The position numbers and the translations under genes are program-made. The notes beneath the pieces were generated by a model that worked only from the letters and a program-made list of their open reading frames with translations, searched no databases and was not told where the DNA came from. Positions 1 to 11,100 of a stretch of 64,000 nt of DNA are shown one piece after another; position 1 is the first letter of the stretch; the number at the start of each line of letters is the position of its first letter. The DNA comes from Candidatus Omnitrophota bacterium (lineage in GTDB: Bacteria > Omnitrophota > Omnitrophia > Omnitrophales > Aquincolibacteriaceae). Location of the stretch: positions 1-64,000 of the forward strand of contig JAUYMS010000003.1 in assembly GCA_030698625.1 (NCBI GenBank), in the 5' to 3' direction.

Positions 1-96
1 ATTCATTACAACACGATCAGACCGCACAGCAGTTTGGGCGGCAAACCCCCAGCACCTCAGGCTATCGAAGCTAAATTAACTTTACTCGCGGGATGA
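1..96 (+). CDS. IS3-family transposase (integrase core), C-terminal fragment
   Basis: The open frame begins before the window and ends at the TGA at 94-96. It reads IHYNTIRPHSSLGG followed by KPPAPQAIEAKLTLLAG. The YN-x-x-RPHSSLG-x-x-PP block is the hallmark C-terminal end of DDE integrase-type transposases of the IS3/IS481 groups, just after the catalytic glutamate helix. Only 31 codons are visible, so the subgroup and intactness cannot be judged. It probably belongs to the same element as the terminal sequence at 116-140. Confidence 0.75.
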   Translation: MHYNTIRPHSSLGGKPPAPQAIEAKLTLLAG

Positions 97-140
97 GTTT
101 CATTAGCATGGAAGGTGGTACAAAAACTCCCGGCTGGTCA
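1..140 (+). mobile_element. Right end of an IS3-type insertion sequence (truncated by window edge)
   Basis: The first 96 bases encode the C-terminus of an IS3-type transposase. The bases just downstream, 116-140, run GGTACAAAAAC...GGCTGGTCA, which resembles the right terminal repeat of IS3-like elements (many end in ...CAGGTCA). The left end lies outside the window, so the element cannot be delimited or its terminal repeats compared. The boundary at 140 is an inference from the terminal pattern. Confidence 0.6.
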
Positions 141-362
141 GGAGGTTAAGAACTATTTACTGCAGTATAAAAAAAGAGCCATTCAAGATTACCTTTTAAA
201 TCCTTTAGAAATCAGATCACGTGGTTTTTTTGAGCTATTCAGGCCGGATGAGATGCCTGTATACAACCTTGCAAGATCAGTTTGTGGATTTGCAAAAACA
301 TTTGGGCAAAATTTAGGCGCCGGAAGATAGGGTACTGAGGTATGCTAATTTCTTGACCGCGG
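141..362. other. Intergenic stretch without a convincing gene
   Basis: Moderately AT-rich DNA between the insertion-sequence end and the ABC operon. A 71-codon open frame (115-330, GTG start) crosses it, but it begins inside the IS terminal sequence, has no well-placed ribosome site and resembles no family I recognise. I treat it as chance. It may hold the disrupted upstream part of the ABC operon leader. Confidence 0.4.
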
Positions 363-371
363 TGATAGAAT
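363..371 (+). promoter_or_regulatory. Extended -10 promoter for the ABC operon
   Basis: TGATAGAAT fits an extended -10 element (TG, one base, then TAGAAT). The predicted start of transcription near 378 lies upstream of a GGAG ribosome site at 385-388 and the ATG at 398. This placement is one reason to reject the upstream TTG at 353 as the translation start. The same TGNTAGAAT arrangement occurs before sdhC. Confidence 0.45.
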
Positions 372-397
372 GTGTGCCTCAAGCGGAGTTAAGCAGC

Positions 398-1156
398 ATG
401 ATCGATGTTCAATCCTTAACCATGCATTACGGCAGTTTCACGGCCCTCGACGGAGTTTCGTTCCAAGTGCGCGAAGGCGAGATCCTGGGGCTGCTCGGCC
501 CGAACGGCGCCGGTAAGACCACATGCATGCGCATCCTCACGACGTATCTTTACCCAAGCTCGGGGACCGTGAAGATCAATAATCACGATATCCTCGAAAA
601 GCCGATCGAAGTACGCCGTGCCACAGGTTACCTTCCGGAAACGGCACCTCTTTATACCGATATGCGCACCGACGAGTACCTCGCTTTTGTGGGGCGCGCA
701 CGCGGTTTGCGGGGCGATGAGCTGAAAAACAGGCTCAATTGGGTGCAGAAGAATTGTCAGGTCCAATCCGTTTGGAAACATACCCTGTCGCAACTTTCGA
801 AGGGGTACCGCCAGCGTGTGGGGCTTGCGCAGGCCTTGATCCATGATCCCAAAATTTTGATTTTAGATGAACCGACTTCGGGTCTGGACCCGCTGCAGAT
901 TCTGGGGATTCGTGATCTCATCCGTTCCCTTGCGGCCAAGAAGACCATTATCTTCTCCACCCACATTCTGCGCGAAGTTGAGGTGATGGCCGACCGCATT
1001 GTCATCATTAATGAAGGTAAGATCGTGGCCGTAGGGACACAGCAGGAACTCGCCGAACAGGTGAAGATCCAGACGCAGACCCACGAGACACCGCATTTGG
1101 AAGATATCTTCATCGAACTTTTGAAGCCGAGGCACGCGGGGGCGATAGCGCTATGA
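398..1156 (+). CDS. ABC transporter ATP-binding protein, GldA/NatA-like
   Basis: Cytoplasmic ATPase subunit of an ABC-2 type exporter, 252 residues from the ATG at 398 (GGAG at 385-388, 9 bases upstream; an in-frame TTG at 353 would add 15 unlikely residues). Visible motifs: Walker A GPNGAGKT at 34-41, signature LSKGYRQR, Walker B ILILDEPTSGLDP and the H-loop STH. The gene overlaps the downstream permease by four bases (ATGA), so the two are translationally coupled. Together with the fused permease/GldG protein and the DUF4340 protein it forms the unit seen in Bacteroidota gliding (GldAFG) and in many other phyla, where the exported substrate is generally unknown. The family call is secure; the substrate is not. 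Confidence 0.93.
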   Translation: MIDVQSLTMHYGSFTALDGVSFQVREGEILGLLGPNGAGKTTCMRILTTYLYPSSGTVKINNHDILEKPIEVRRATGYLPETAPLYTDMRTDEYLAFVGRARGLRGDELKNRLNWVQKNCQVQSVWKHTLSQLSKGYRQRVGLAQALIHDPKILILDEPTSGLDPLQILGIRDLIRSLAAKKTIIFSTHILREVEVMADRIVIINEGKIVAVGTQQELAEQVKIQTQTHETPHLEDIFIELLKPRHAGAIAL

Positions 1157-3627
1157 ACTTGGTCACCGTCTTAAGACGCGAACTCGGGGCTTACTTTAAT
1201 TCGGCCATCGCCTACATCTTCATTATCGTATTCGTGCTGATCAACGGCGGGCTCTACATGCCGCATTTCTTTATCGTGAACCGTGCCGACATGCAGACCT
1301 TCTTTATCACCCTTCCGTTTGTATTGGCGGTCTTTCTCCCTGCCGTCACGATGCGGTTGTGGGCCGAGGAACGGCGGGGCAATACCATGGAGCTGCTCCT
1401 GACCTTTCCGATGGGGCCGACCGATTTGGTCCTGGGTAAGTTTTTTGCGAGTTTTGTCTTTTATCTGACGGCGCTGGCGGCGACGCTGACGATTCCGATC
1501 ATGCTGAGTGTCTTGGGCCAACCCGATATGGGGGCGATTATCGGCGGGTATGTGGGGGCAGCGCTCCTGGGCGGCTTTTATTTGAGTATCGGAATCTTTG
1601 TATCCGGCCTCGTACGGGATCAGATCATCTCCTTTATTGTTTCCATGATGATCTGCTTTGGCTTGCACCTTCTCGGTACGGAGTTTTTCTCTATTTCGAT
1701 CGATAACTGGTTGCCCGGTCTCGGAACGTTTCTGAAGATTTATCTGGGTTCGGGGGGGCATTATGATGCCTTTACCCGGGGCATCGTGGATAATCAGGAC
1801 GTTATTTACTTTATCTTCGGCACGGCTATTTTTCTCGTGCTGAACGGGTTCTGGCTCGAAGGGCGCATGCGCCCCCGGGCGACGGCGATCTTCACGGCCG
1901 CCGCGGTCATTTCAGCGGGCATCTTTCTCATGGGAAGCTGGTTCTTTTCGGATCTCTCGCTCGGCCGCTTTGATATGACGCAGGGACAGCTCTATACGGT
2001 TTCGCCCGCCACCAAAAAGATTCTCAGCGGACTAAAGGCCCCGGTGACAGCCAAGCTCTATATCTCGTCCGCGGATAAAATGCCCACAGGAATGACAACT
2101 ATGGAACGGGACATCTCGGGAAAGCTCGACGAGCTGCGCATTGCCTCCGCCGGAAATCTTCAGTATAAAATCTTTCATCTGGATGCGACGAATGCAGTGC
2201 GCGCGCATGAAGGCGAAGAGGGATTCGAAGCGAGCCTCGAACGACAGGTCGCGGAAAAGGGCATTCTTCCGTTTCAGGTGCAGTCGATCGAATCCGACGA
2301 GGTTGGGGTCAGGCTCGTGTACGCCTCGCTTAGTATTGCGTACAAGGAAAAGCCCGAAGAGATCATCCCGCAGCTTATGCCGGAAAGCATTTTTGATCTG
2401 GAATACCTGATCGCCTCCAAAATCTATCGCATGACACTCGACGGCGTACCCCGCGTCGCGGTCGTTGCGCCTTACGAAGAGAGTAGTGTGGATCCCGCTC
2501 TAGCAGGCCTTCTGGCGCAGCTCGGAGGTCAAGTGCCGCAGAGCTTCCGGCAGGATAATTACGATATTCTGACTCGCTCTTTGAGTTACGAAGGTTACGA
2601 TGTTGAACGTATCGATCTGACGAGGATCCAACCCATCCCCGAAGGCGTCAAAACCTTAATCATGCTGGAGCCCAGGGGCCTTAATGACCGCCAGCTTTAC
2701 GAAATGAATCGCTTTCTTGTTGAGGGCGGATCGGTGTTTCTGGCCGTGCAGGCACAGGAATATGATTATGCCCCCGTCGGCGGCGAGATCAGCGTGGTTC
2801 ACCGCGCGACCGAGCCGGGGGTGAATTCATTGCTTTCCGAGTGGGGTTTTGAAGTCAACGAGGAAATCTTAGTCGACGAACAGAATGAAATGATTCGCGT
2901 CAACGGCGCCGCGCAAGTCGGCCCGTTTCCGGTTTCGATGCCTGTAAAGCTGCCGATTCAGATCGTTGTCAACGCCGACAAAATGAACGAAGCTGTTTCG
3001 CTGACGTCAAATCTGTCCTCGCTCTTTTATCTCTGGGGGTCAGCATTGAGCGTCGACGAGTATATGGCTAGAGGGCAGGGCCTCGAAATCAAAACACTCT
3101 TTTCTTCGAGCGATACCTCCTGGACCATAGAAGCGAAAGAAGGTTCGGTGACGGCCTCATTTTTTGAAACCGCCGAAGAAGCGCGGCGCGGACCCTTTCC
3201 GCTTGCTGTGATGGCAAGCGGGCAATTCACGGACGCCTATGCGGATGAGCAGCAGCCCGGTTGGCCCGGCGGCGAAGCGGCGCCCGCAATAGAAGCGGAA
3301 GAACTCGTGCCGTCGCCCGGAAAGTTGATCCTTGTCGGTTCGGCCACGATGTTTCAGAAGCAACTGCTGCAGAACCCCGGGCATCTGACGTTCTTCCTGA
3401 ACGCCGTCGATGCCCTGACGCTCGGCGAAGAGCTGGTTCAGATCCGTTCCAAGCGCCCGATCGATCGTAACCTGAGCCGGATCTCATCGGCCCACAAGTT
3501 GGGCTGGCGCGTCTTCGCGACGTTGCTGGTTCCTATCCTCATTGCCGTTATCGGAGCCCTCAGAGCTGTACTCCGAAGGCGCGCCAAGCAACAATACATG
3601 AAGGCCGTTGCGGCCGCGGCCTCTTAA
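1153..3627 (+). CDS. ABC-2 permease fused to GldG-like auxiliary protein
   Basis: An 824-residue membrane protein. Residues about 1-250 hold six hydrophobic segments typical of ABC-2/GldF permeases, including the AEERRGNTMELLLTFP loop that follows the second segment. From about 255 a further helix (AIFTAAAVISAGIFLMGSWF) opens a GldG-like part: the LTQGQLYTVSP-type motif appears here as MTQGQLYTVSPATKKIL, followed by a large extracytoplasmic domain (ABC auxiliary family) and a final membrane helix at about 790-812. In gliding bacteria these are two proteins, GldF and GldG; here they are one chain, an arrangement also known outside Bacteroidota. It overlaps the ATPase gene by four bases and is followed after five bases by the DUF4340 gene. 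Confidence 0.88.
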   Translation: MNLVTVLRRELGAYFNSAIAYIFIIVFVLINGGLYMPHFFIVNRADMQTFFITLPFVLAVFLPAVTMRLWAEERRGNTMELLLTFPMGPTDLVLGKFFASFVFYLTALAATLTIPIMLSVLGQPDMGAIIGGYVGAALLGGFYLSIGIFVSGLVRDQIISFIVSMMICFGLHLLGTEFFSISIDNWLPGLGTFLKIYLGSGGHYDAFTRGIVDNQDVIYFIFGTAIFLVLNGFWLEGRMRPRATAIFTAAAVISAGIFLMGSWFFSDLSLGRFDMTQGQLYTVSPATKKILSGLKAPVTAKLYISSADKMPTGMTTMERDISGKLDELRIASAGNLQYKIFHLDATNAVRAHEGEEGFEASLERQVAEKGILPFQVQSIESDEVGVRLVYASLSIAYKEKPEEIIPQLMPESIFDLEYLIASKIYRMTLDGVPRVAVVAPYEESSVDPALAGLLAQLGGQVPQSFRQDNYDILTRSLSYEGYDVERIDLTRIQPIPEGVKTLIMLEPRGLNDRQLYEMNRFLVEGGSVFLAVQAQEYDYAPVGGEISVVHRATEPGVNSLLSEWGFEVNEEILVDEQNEMIRVNGAAQVGPFPVSMPVKLPIQIVVNADKMNEAVSLTSNLSSLFYLWGSALSVDEYMARGQGLEIKTLFSSSDTSWTIEAKEGSVTASFFETAEEARRGPFPLAVMASGQFTDAYADEQQPGWPGGEAAPAIEAEELVPSPGKLILVGSATMFQKQLLQNPGHLTFFLNAVDALTLGEELVQIRSKRPIDRNLSRISSAHKLGWRVFATLLVPILIAVIGALRAVLRRRAKQQYMKAVAAAAS

Positions 3628-3632
3628 GATCT

Positions 3633-4985
3633 ATGACCAAGAAAAACGTACTAACCCTCGGTTTGATTCTCCTCGTTCTCGTTGTGGGAGTCGCGGTGAA
3701 GGAATTACGGAACCCCGAAGAGCTGGCCACCGAAGAATTTCATTCGCTGGAGCTGGATTTTCCCATACCGAGTATTCATGCCGTGAAGATTGCAAAAGGG
3801 AGCGCTGAGATTGCTCACTTGGCGCGAGACGGCGAGGATTGGCAGATTGAGAATTTATGGGGCGCGAAAGCAGCCGGAGATAAGGTGATCCGGTTTCTGA
3901 CGGCCATTCAAACGGCGCAGGGTGAGATGCGTGCAGACGATGAAGCGGTGTTTTCCGATTTCGGGATCGGCGAGGAGCACGGGTTTCACATAAGGCTGTA
4001 TGAAAACGGCGGGAAAGAGGTGTTGCACCTTGTGCTCGGAACGAAGCAGGCCGGATACCCTTCGGTCTTTCTGCGTCAAGCGGACTCGACGGCGGTTTAT
4101 TTGGCGCGCGCAGAAATCCTGTCATTAATGGGAGTCATCGGAGACCCGGAGTTTGTCGAGCCGGGACCGCACCATTGGGTGGATCTTGGGCTCTTAAATT
4201 TTGATCCGAAAGATGCTGACCGATTGGAGATGGGCGATTTTGCGGACGGAAAAGAAATTTCCGGAAGCCGGGTTTCCAGAAACGAAGAAGGTCAGTGGCG
4301 CTATGAGGACACGACCCGTCCGTTTGCGATTGACGGTCAGGAAGTCGATGATTTTCTGCTGGCGGCAACCCAATGGAAAGCCCTGATGGTTACCGATCCC
4401 GCGGGCCCCTACGCGTGGGATGAGCCTGTCTGGCGGATGACGTTCGAGTGGAAAGACGGACGCAGTGAACAGATCCTTGTTGTTGCCGATACCACCGACC
4501 CTTCTCAATTCGTTTTGCGTTCGAGATCGGCGCCGGTCGTTTTTCAGATTGCCCAGTACACGCTTGAGCGTATGCGCATTGACGACAGCAAATTCTTCAG
4601 AAAGAATCCGCTGGGAATCGATAAGGACAAGATACAGAGAATCGTCGTACATACCCCGAATAAAGTCGTCGCTTTTACGCCGAAGGATGAGACGATGACA
4701 AAGACGTATGCCGCACGTCTCGAGAGCTTCAAGGTCTCCAAACTCCCTAGCGGAGACATTGCCCAGAAGACCATGAAAACAATCGGAGATTTTTGGACCG
4801 AAACCGAAATCACCGACCAACCGGCAGTGATCTTAGACTGCGGCCAAGCCCTCGAAGGAGAGCCAGAGGAGTACCCCTGCCGATTGCGTGGCCAGGGGGC
4901 CCTTTTTCTCATATCTACCGGTACTTTCGAGGCATTATATGGCAATTTGGATGCCCTGCTAGCACCCCTCTCTAAAACCACCTAA
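3633..4985 (+). CDS. DUF4340 domain-containing protein
   Basis: A 450-residue protein with one N-terminal membrane anchor (VLTLGLILLVLVVGVAV) and a long soluble part predicted to lie outside the inner membrane. The layout of repeated segments (DWQIENLWGAKAAGDKV, HIRLYENGGKEVLHLVLG, SVFLRQADSTAVYLARAE) is that of DUF4340 proteins, which almost always follow GldG-like genes. The start at 3633 lies five bases after the previous stop and lacks a strong ribosome site, suggesting coupling. Its job is unknown; context suggests an accessory part of the exporter. Confidence 0.8.
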   Translation: MTKKNVLTLGLILLVLVVGVAVKELRNPEELATEEFHSLELDFPIPSIHAVKIAKGSAEIAHLARDGEDWQIENLWGAKAAGDKVIRFLTAIQTAQGEMRADDEAVFSDFGIGEEHGFHIRLYENGGKEVLHLVLGTKQAGYPSVFLRQADSTAVYLARAEILSLMGVIGDPEFVEPGPHHWVDLGLLNFDPKDADRLEMGDFADGKEISGSRVSRNEEGQWRYEDTTRPFAIDGQEVDDFLLAATQWKALMVTDPAGPYAWDEPVWRMTFEWKDGRSEQILVVADTTDPSQFVLRSRSAPVVFQIAQYTLERMRIDDSKFFRKNPLGIDKDKIQRIVVHTPNKVVAFTPKDETMTKTYAARLESFKVSKLPSGDIAQKTMKTIGDFWTETEITDQPAVILDCGQALEGEPEEYPCRLRGQGALFLISTGTFEALYGNLDALLAPLSKTT

Positions 4986-5045
4986 GTTAATATAATAAAA
5001 TAACTTACGAGCATAATTCTAGGCTGAAATATTTCCCTCATGGCC
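4986..5045. other. AT-rich spacer with weak hairpin after the ABC operon
   Basis: TAAGTTA (4983-4989, including the stop codon) pairs with TAACTTA (5001-5007) around an 11-base AT loop. It is too weak and lacks a following T-run, so it is not a convincing terminator. Nothing else is recognisable before the promoter at 5046. Confidence 0.35.
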
Positions 5046-5074
5046 TTGAAAAGGGGAATGCCGTAAGCTATAAT
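5046..5074 (+). promoter_or_regulatory. Sigma-70-type promoter of giant gene 1
   Basis: TTGAAA (5046-5051), a 17-base spacer and a perfect TATAAT (5069-5074). Transcription would begin near 5081, giving a leader of about 78 bases that contains the hairpin at 5089-5113. The same TTGAAA-17-TATAAT layout occurs before the TPR/nuo operon. Confidence 0.75.
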
Positions 5075-5088
5075 TTAGCACTTTTATA

Positions 5089-5113
5089 AACTCTTGTTTT
5101 TAGATAAAGAGTT
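5089..5113 (+). other. Leader hairpin upstream of giant gene 1
   Basis: AACTCTT (5089-5095) and AAGAGTT (5107-5113) form a perfect 7-bp stem with an 11-base loop, placed near the 5' end of the predicted transcript and 45 bases before the start codon. It could stabilise the very long message or mark a leader element. It matches no riboswitch class that I recognise. Confidence 0.4.
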
Positions 5114-5158
5114 AGAAGCTGCGATTAGCAGAGATAGGGGGAACACAGGTGGAAACAA

Positions 5159-8100
5159 ATGAGGATATTCTCAAAAACGAAACGACTCACAAGTCTGGTA
5201 ATCGCCATCTTTTTTACGACGTTTACGGTTCTTCAGAATGCCCCAAAAATTGCCCAAGCGGCGACTCCCGCTCAGCCGGCCCCGTCGTCCCTCGTCTCCT
5301 CCTTACCCTCCTTTACCGTGCCCACCGAACTCGGGCACATCGATAGTTTCTATAACAGCGGAAATCCACGAACTGTTTTCTACATTCAAGACGCCCACAC
5401 CTCACTGGAAGCCCAGAAGAATATCGCGCAAATCATTGACCGCCTCGTTGACCAGCAGGGTGTCCGGCGCGTTTTCGAGGAGGGCTACCAAGGTGCGGTA
5501 CCTTCTGATGAGTACTTTCCGATTCCCGACAAGAAACTGAAGCAAGAGACGTCCTACTTTTTCTTGGATCACCTCAGGTTAAGTGCCGCCGAATACGCTC
5601 ACATCAATCGCAAGCAGGATTTTGCGCTTATCGGAACCGACAATCTTAAACTCTATCTGGAAAATCTAAACTGGTACCGCAAAGCTGCCAGGGTTAGGAA
5701 ATTAGTACGGCAGGATGTCATGAGGCTCGAAAAGCATCTGGGCGCTCTCGAGACGAGATTGTTCCCGAAAAACTTTCAGAAATGGTGGGAGCTTAGGAAA
5801 CGGTTTGATTCCGATAAGATTCAGATCCCCGACTATCTGGTGCGGACGGCGGCTTTTTACACGGGACTCGCGGGCAATAGCGCAACGGCAAAAGATCTAC
5901 TTGCGGCGCAGTATCCGAACATTGACGTGTTTACAAAGATTTACAAAAAAGATGCAGAGGAAGCACAAATTGACTACCGCGCGATCTTCGGAGAACTCAC
6001 AGCGCTGGAGGAAGCTATTTCGGGCCGGTTACTCGCCGGTGAAGACGCTGTCATGCTCTATCTGATGTTGCGCTTCCTCGGATCGCTCAAGCGACTGAGT
6101 GTTCTTGAGGCATCGCGCGACGGCCTCGAGCTCTACCGTGAAAATAAGGGCCGAATCGATACGCGGAAGATCGTGGACTTTATCTACAAGCATACTCAGA
6201 CGGCCGTTATCCTTTCGCGATTCTGGGAAAAGGAGATCGGCGACATGATTCGGTTCTATGAAGTGGCGATCGAGAGAGAGCAGGCGATCCAGCCGTATCT
6301 CGAACAGGACTGGAAAGAGGCCGCTCTTGTCTACGGCGGTTTTCACAAAGAAGGCATTCTCGACATGCTGCGCCGACAGGGGATTTCTTACTATGTCATC
6401 AGTCCCGCGATGAGCGGACCGGACCCCGTACACGAGAAACGCTATCGCGCCTTGATGGAAGGAAAACACTATCGATTTGAAGAGGGCATGTGGCGCCGCC
6501 GGAGCGGTGAAGTTGATACCGCGCGCGCAGCAGGATTATACATCGGTCTCAAAGGGCCCACGCAGAGTTTGGTCACGAGTGTTGCCGACGGGATCAACCG
6601 TAGTGAACTCAGAGAAGGCACGCGCTTCGAAGAAAGTTTGAGTGCCCGGCTTAAGTCCGATCTAAGCCGCTGGATCGCCGGGCGGCAGGATTCAACTCCT
6701 CAAGGAAGCGAAGCGGCACCGCTTTTCACGCGTTCGGCGAATTGGCTTGAGTCCCTCGGACTTCTCGACGAGCTTTTGCTGCAAACACGGGATAAGCCGC
6801 TGGTTCGCGATCAGGTTCTCCGGGCTTATGAAGATTATCTGGGCGGCCTTTTACATTTTGCGCATGCGAAAACGTACTTTGAGCGATTGACTGAAATTGC
6901 ACAAACCCGGGAACGTTCCTCCTATGTTCAGGGCGAGATCATCAGCCGAGTTGCGGATGCCGTATTGCGGAACGAGCAGGTGGATGAAGCCGATATAAAA
7001 ACAGCATTCCTCGAACTCAAAACCGTGCCTTCGATGCGCCGCCCACTCAGCCGTGTGTTTGAACAACGCGGGTGGGGTACTTCGGTTCACGAGTATTTTA
7101 GATATCGTGATGTACCGAACCCGTCCTTCGCGGAAGTTTTCCCCGATATCGGGAGCTTGGTTTTGAAAAACCCGTCCGAAATTTACCGACGTTTTTACCG
7201 TGTCTTGGGAGCGCGCCGCGGCGCGGGCCCTCAGTTCTCATTGGAAGTGAAGTGGTTCAAAGAACACCTATACGGAGACGGAGACATCGCAGGCTTTGGT
7301 GCGGGGGAGTGGAGACGGATCTATGAGGCTATGGTCGACGAAAATCAATATGTGATAACAACGCGCCTGGGCGGCTTTCGCGGAGTGCGCGGCAAACGCC
7401 GGTTTCGCGGAAAACTGAAACGCCTCGCTCTGTGGCGCCCTAAAGCCGCGGATATTATTGCCAAGATCTCGCGGGTCTATGGTTACTCTGCCGATGATCT
7501 AAAAACAGTGATTCAGGACACATTGGAAAGTGAGGCGAAAGCCGAGGGCCTCAGCGATAAGCAATGGCTCCTGATTTATGAACGCTTGGATGCCGCTAAC
7601 AAAAAGAATTTTTCGAAATTAGACCAGACCCGCTACAAAGCAAAGACCTCGCTCTGGCGCCGCATCGTAAGAAAGCCGTATGATGATTTTCAAAGAATAA
7701 AGCGCCTCGGCATCCTGGGGCTCCTTTTCGGGTGGGTGGACGACATCTTAGTGCTCGCGCTCGGTATCTTTGTTCGGCTGCCGCTGCACCTCGTAGAAAT
7801 ATTCATGGGCCGCTATTACCGTCACGAAGTTATCTATGAGCATCGCCGTCAAGACGAGGACTTCCTGGGTGCGGCACAGAGCGACCTCATCCTGAGAAAT
7901 GCGATTAGGGAAATCGCCGGAAACGAACACACCATCGCCGACAAGTGGAGAGGCGGAGTCAGCGGTTTCCTGAGCCGTGCCGCCGACAGAACACTGCTCG
8001 GCAGTCTGACCAAAGCCACCGCATCCTTTACCGTTCGTCGTTCTTATCTGGCTGTGCTTCATGTGATTGCCGTCGGCATTCTGGCGACCCTGGGCGTCGC

Positions 8101-11100
8101 CATTCTCTCTTCCGGTGTCATCCTCACGACCTCGATGCTCGCGACTGCGACATCCGGCATCGTTGGCCTCGGTAGTATCTTCGCGTGGCTCAATGCCGTT
8201 CCCATTTTGAATCATCTGGTTGTTCCTCTTACGGTCGGCCGCGTTGGGCTGAGCGTTTTGATGGCCATCGGCCTTGTGCTGCCGCTTACCGTCATTCAAA
8301 AATACCGCAGTCTGCGCGGTACAAATCCCGAAGCCTGGCGTGCCTGGCATGCGCTTCGGGCGGTTGTCATCGACACGCTGCTCTCACCGCGCTTCTGGAT
8401 TACTGTCGTTGTGATGGCCATAGGGCTGCTGCTGATCGGCGCCGAAATCAGCGCCATGATCCAATATGCCGTCGCCCTGGATATTCTCATCCTGGGATCG
8501 GCGGCATCTTCGGTTACCGCCGATGCGATCAATGCAAACATGACCGATTACTGGCAGGACATCACAGGGCAGGAAGGACTCCATCCGCTAAGCGGTGTCG
8601 TCAGCGGTAAGGTTCATGTCGAAGGCATCTCCGAAGAACTCGAAGGCCCGCTTTTCACCCGTGCGGCTGCATTCGTGGAGCACGATGCATTGAGCTGGGG
8701 AAATCAGGCCGTCGACCTGACCCAGAACAGCCTCGGTTTTAATCTAAGCGATTGGATTTTTCATCGCATGGGAGGCGACCCCGAACTGAGCGCCCAGCAG
8801 GTATGGCAGATGGCGGATGTCCTTGCCTATGTTCGCGCAGCCCAGCGTTCCGAAGATGCGGCCGGCCTCAATGCCGAAGAAGCGGAAAATAATCGTGAAG
8901 CTCAAGTTCTGCAAACCGGCATTGCCAGGGACCAGGGCAAACTGAAGGTTCTCGCTTATGACCTGCTGTATCGGGAGCCCGATCAAGCGGCTGCACTCCT
9001 TGCCGCCATGGATGCCAATGAGGTGGGACTTATTGCCGGGGCGTATGTCACAAACGCATTCGAATCCTTTGAAGCAGAAGTCAGCGCCCTTACCGGAGCG
9101 CTCGAACAAGCCTCGCCCGCCCATCATGCCGTGTTTAGTCTGGCAGGCGAAACAGCAAGAATTAATCTGGGACATAATCCGGAAGCCGAACAACGTTTCA
9201 TCCTCCGCTGGCAGGCCCTCGCCGATGAAAATCCGGAACCGGACCGTGAACTGCTCGGGGCGGTTACGACCGTTCTTGATGATGTTCCTACCGGCAAGAT
9301 GGCGTCTCTTTTGGAGCGGGCGGATCGCAATCAATGGACCGCATACGTCTTCAATGAAGCCGTGCTTAGGCATCTGACGCGTAAAAAGCGATTTGTGGAA
9401 CTTCGGAGAGCTGTGACGACCGCGACGGCCGACTCTGCAGTAACGGGCGGCGAAGCGGATGTCGCGGCTCAAGCTGAAGCCAGTCGCGACAGGTATTTTG
9501 CGCTTCTCAACCAGGATCACAGTGATCGCGCCTATGCGATCGGGGACGCTTACCCCAAAATGTTGAGCCTCTTTGCGCGGGCCTATGAAGCGACAAAAGA
9601 TCCCGAATGGTACAACGTCATGGAGCAGGCGACGAGAAACATGCTGGGGAATCAGGATCTGCCGGCATTGCGTATCGCGCCGAAATACGAACACGTATCC
9701 GTCGAGCGTGCAACCGTTTCGCTGGACGGCGCCGCGATCGACTTATTCGATGCTATCACAAACGGCGTGCCGGGATACCGCTTGCGAGTGGAGCACAAGA
9801 CGGCCCCCCCTTTTGAAGTGGGTTATAGCGATGAGCTCGAAAAGACGATTCGGGAAGACTCGCTGGAGATTATTGACCGCGTCATTATCGAAACCGAAGA
9901 CGGAAAGGCAGTCGATACCCTAACTTTTACTCATGACGGCCGAGGAGTTCTAAGCGCCATTCAGAGTAAAGCCGGTTTAGTCACGACCCGGCAGGAAACC
10001 GCCGATATCCTGTCGCAGGTTACGGTCTTCGGAAACCGGCCCGGTCAGGCGCTGCCGTCGGGTATGGTTTATCGCTATGTGTATAACGCCTTTGGAGAAC
10101 TCCAATACATTGTCGAGGCAGATCGAATCGTAGGTGAAGAGAGTGTCAAGAAAACAGAAGTGAATACCGTGCTCAAGGACGCCCGCGGAAAAACACTTAC
10201 CGATGTCCCTATCGGACTCAAAGCCACTTATGCCCATTTCCGTTCGAGTGAAGCCCTTGATGCCCCTATTCTGCCTGAAGCCTTCGGGAGCATCCTTCAC
10301 GCGCTTGCCGATGTGCGCGCTGCCGCCCGAACCAATAAGGACTGGCAGCTCGCTGCGGATACGGAAAGATCGGCCTCAGAACTCATCATGTCGTTTTTCG
10401 CGCTGGACGGAGCCATTCATGCAGATAAAAAAGGGCAGTTATTTTTCTACAGCGACATCGATGAAACACGCGGCACCGTGACCAAAGTAACCTTGAGTGA
10501 TACCGTCGAGGCGAGTCTCGCCGACGGACTCGGCCGCTGGGCCGGAGAACTCGAAGCCGCCGATGAGCTTCGGGAACACATTGTCGGGCCGGAAGCCGAG
10601 ACAACCGCAGACAAACCTTTCGACCCCGCGTCTGTTCTCGATCACGTCCTCCGCAGCGAAGCTCTCGAAGGGTTGCGGCAATACATTCGCTACGGAACCC
10701 GCATTCCCGATTTCAAGTTTTCGAAAGTCACGGAGACATCGCTTAGAATTCCTAAAGGCGATGAGGATGCCGTTTTTTTAGAGTGGGAGCCGATCGACGA
10801 AGCGCGCTGGTATCTTGTGCGTGAGTTTCATCAGGATGCGGAGGGTAAATGGGATACTGATAAAAGCCGCGACCACTGGGTTCGCCAAAATTACTTTAAT
10901 GTGCAGACGCCCGCCGGAAAGCCGCGGCGTTATGTAGTGATGGGTTTTACCAGCGATCTTATTTTTGAGTCCTATGGGCCGTTTAACCCGATCAAGTCGA
11001 CACCGTCCGAGCCCGTCGTGGTCGAGCGTGAGCACGAGACCGATCAGCCGGCAGCGCCGACGATCCTCCTTCCGGAAAGACATTTCGTCAACTCGAGTGA

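Noticed and set aside
115-330. 71-codon open frame before the ABC operon
   Set aside because: It starts inside the IS3-type terminal sequence, lacks a properly spaced ribosome site and has no recognisable family features.
353-397. TTG start adding 15 residues to the ABC ATPase
   Set aside because: It lies upstream of the likely -10 box; the ATG at 398 has a good GGAG and starts exactly at the conserved family N-terminus.
4986-5158. Cyclic-di-GMP or other known riboswitch before giant gene 1
   Set aside because: The conserved cores of the GEMM classes are missing, and most of the structured-looking sequence lies upstream of the predicted transcription start.
8744-9694. Long antisense frame (316 codons) within giant gene 1, with similar ones at 17807-18541 and 43865-44698
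   Set aside because: They mirror the codon bias of the sense genes, lack ribosome sites and show no family motifs.
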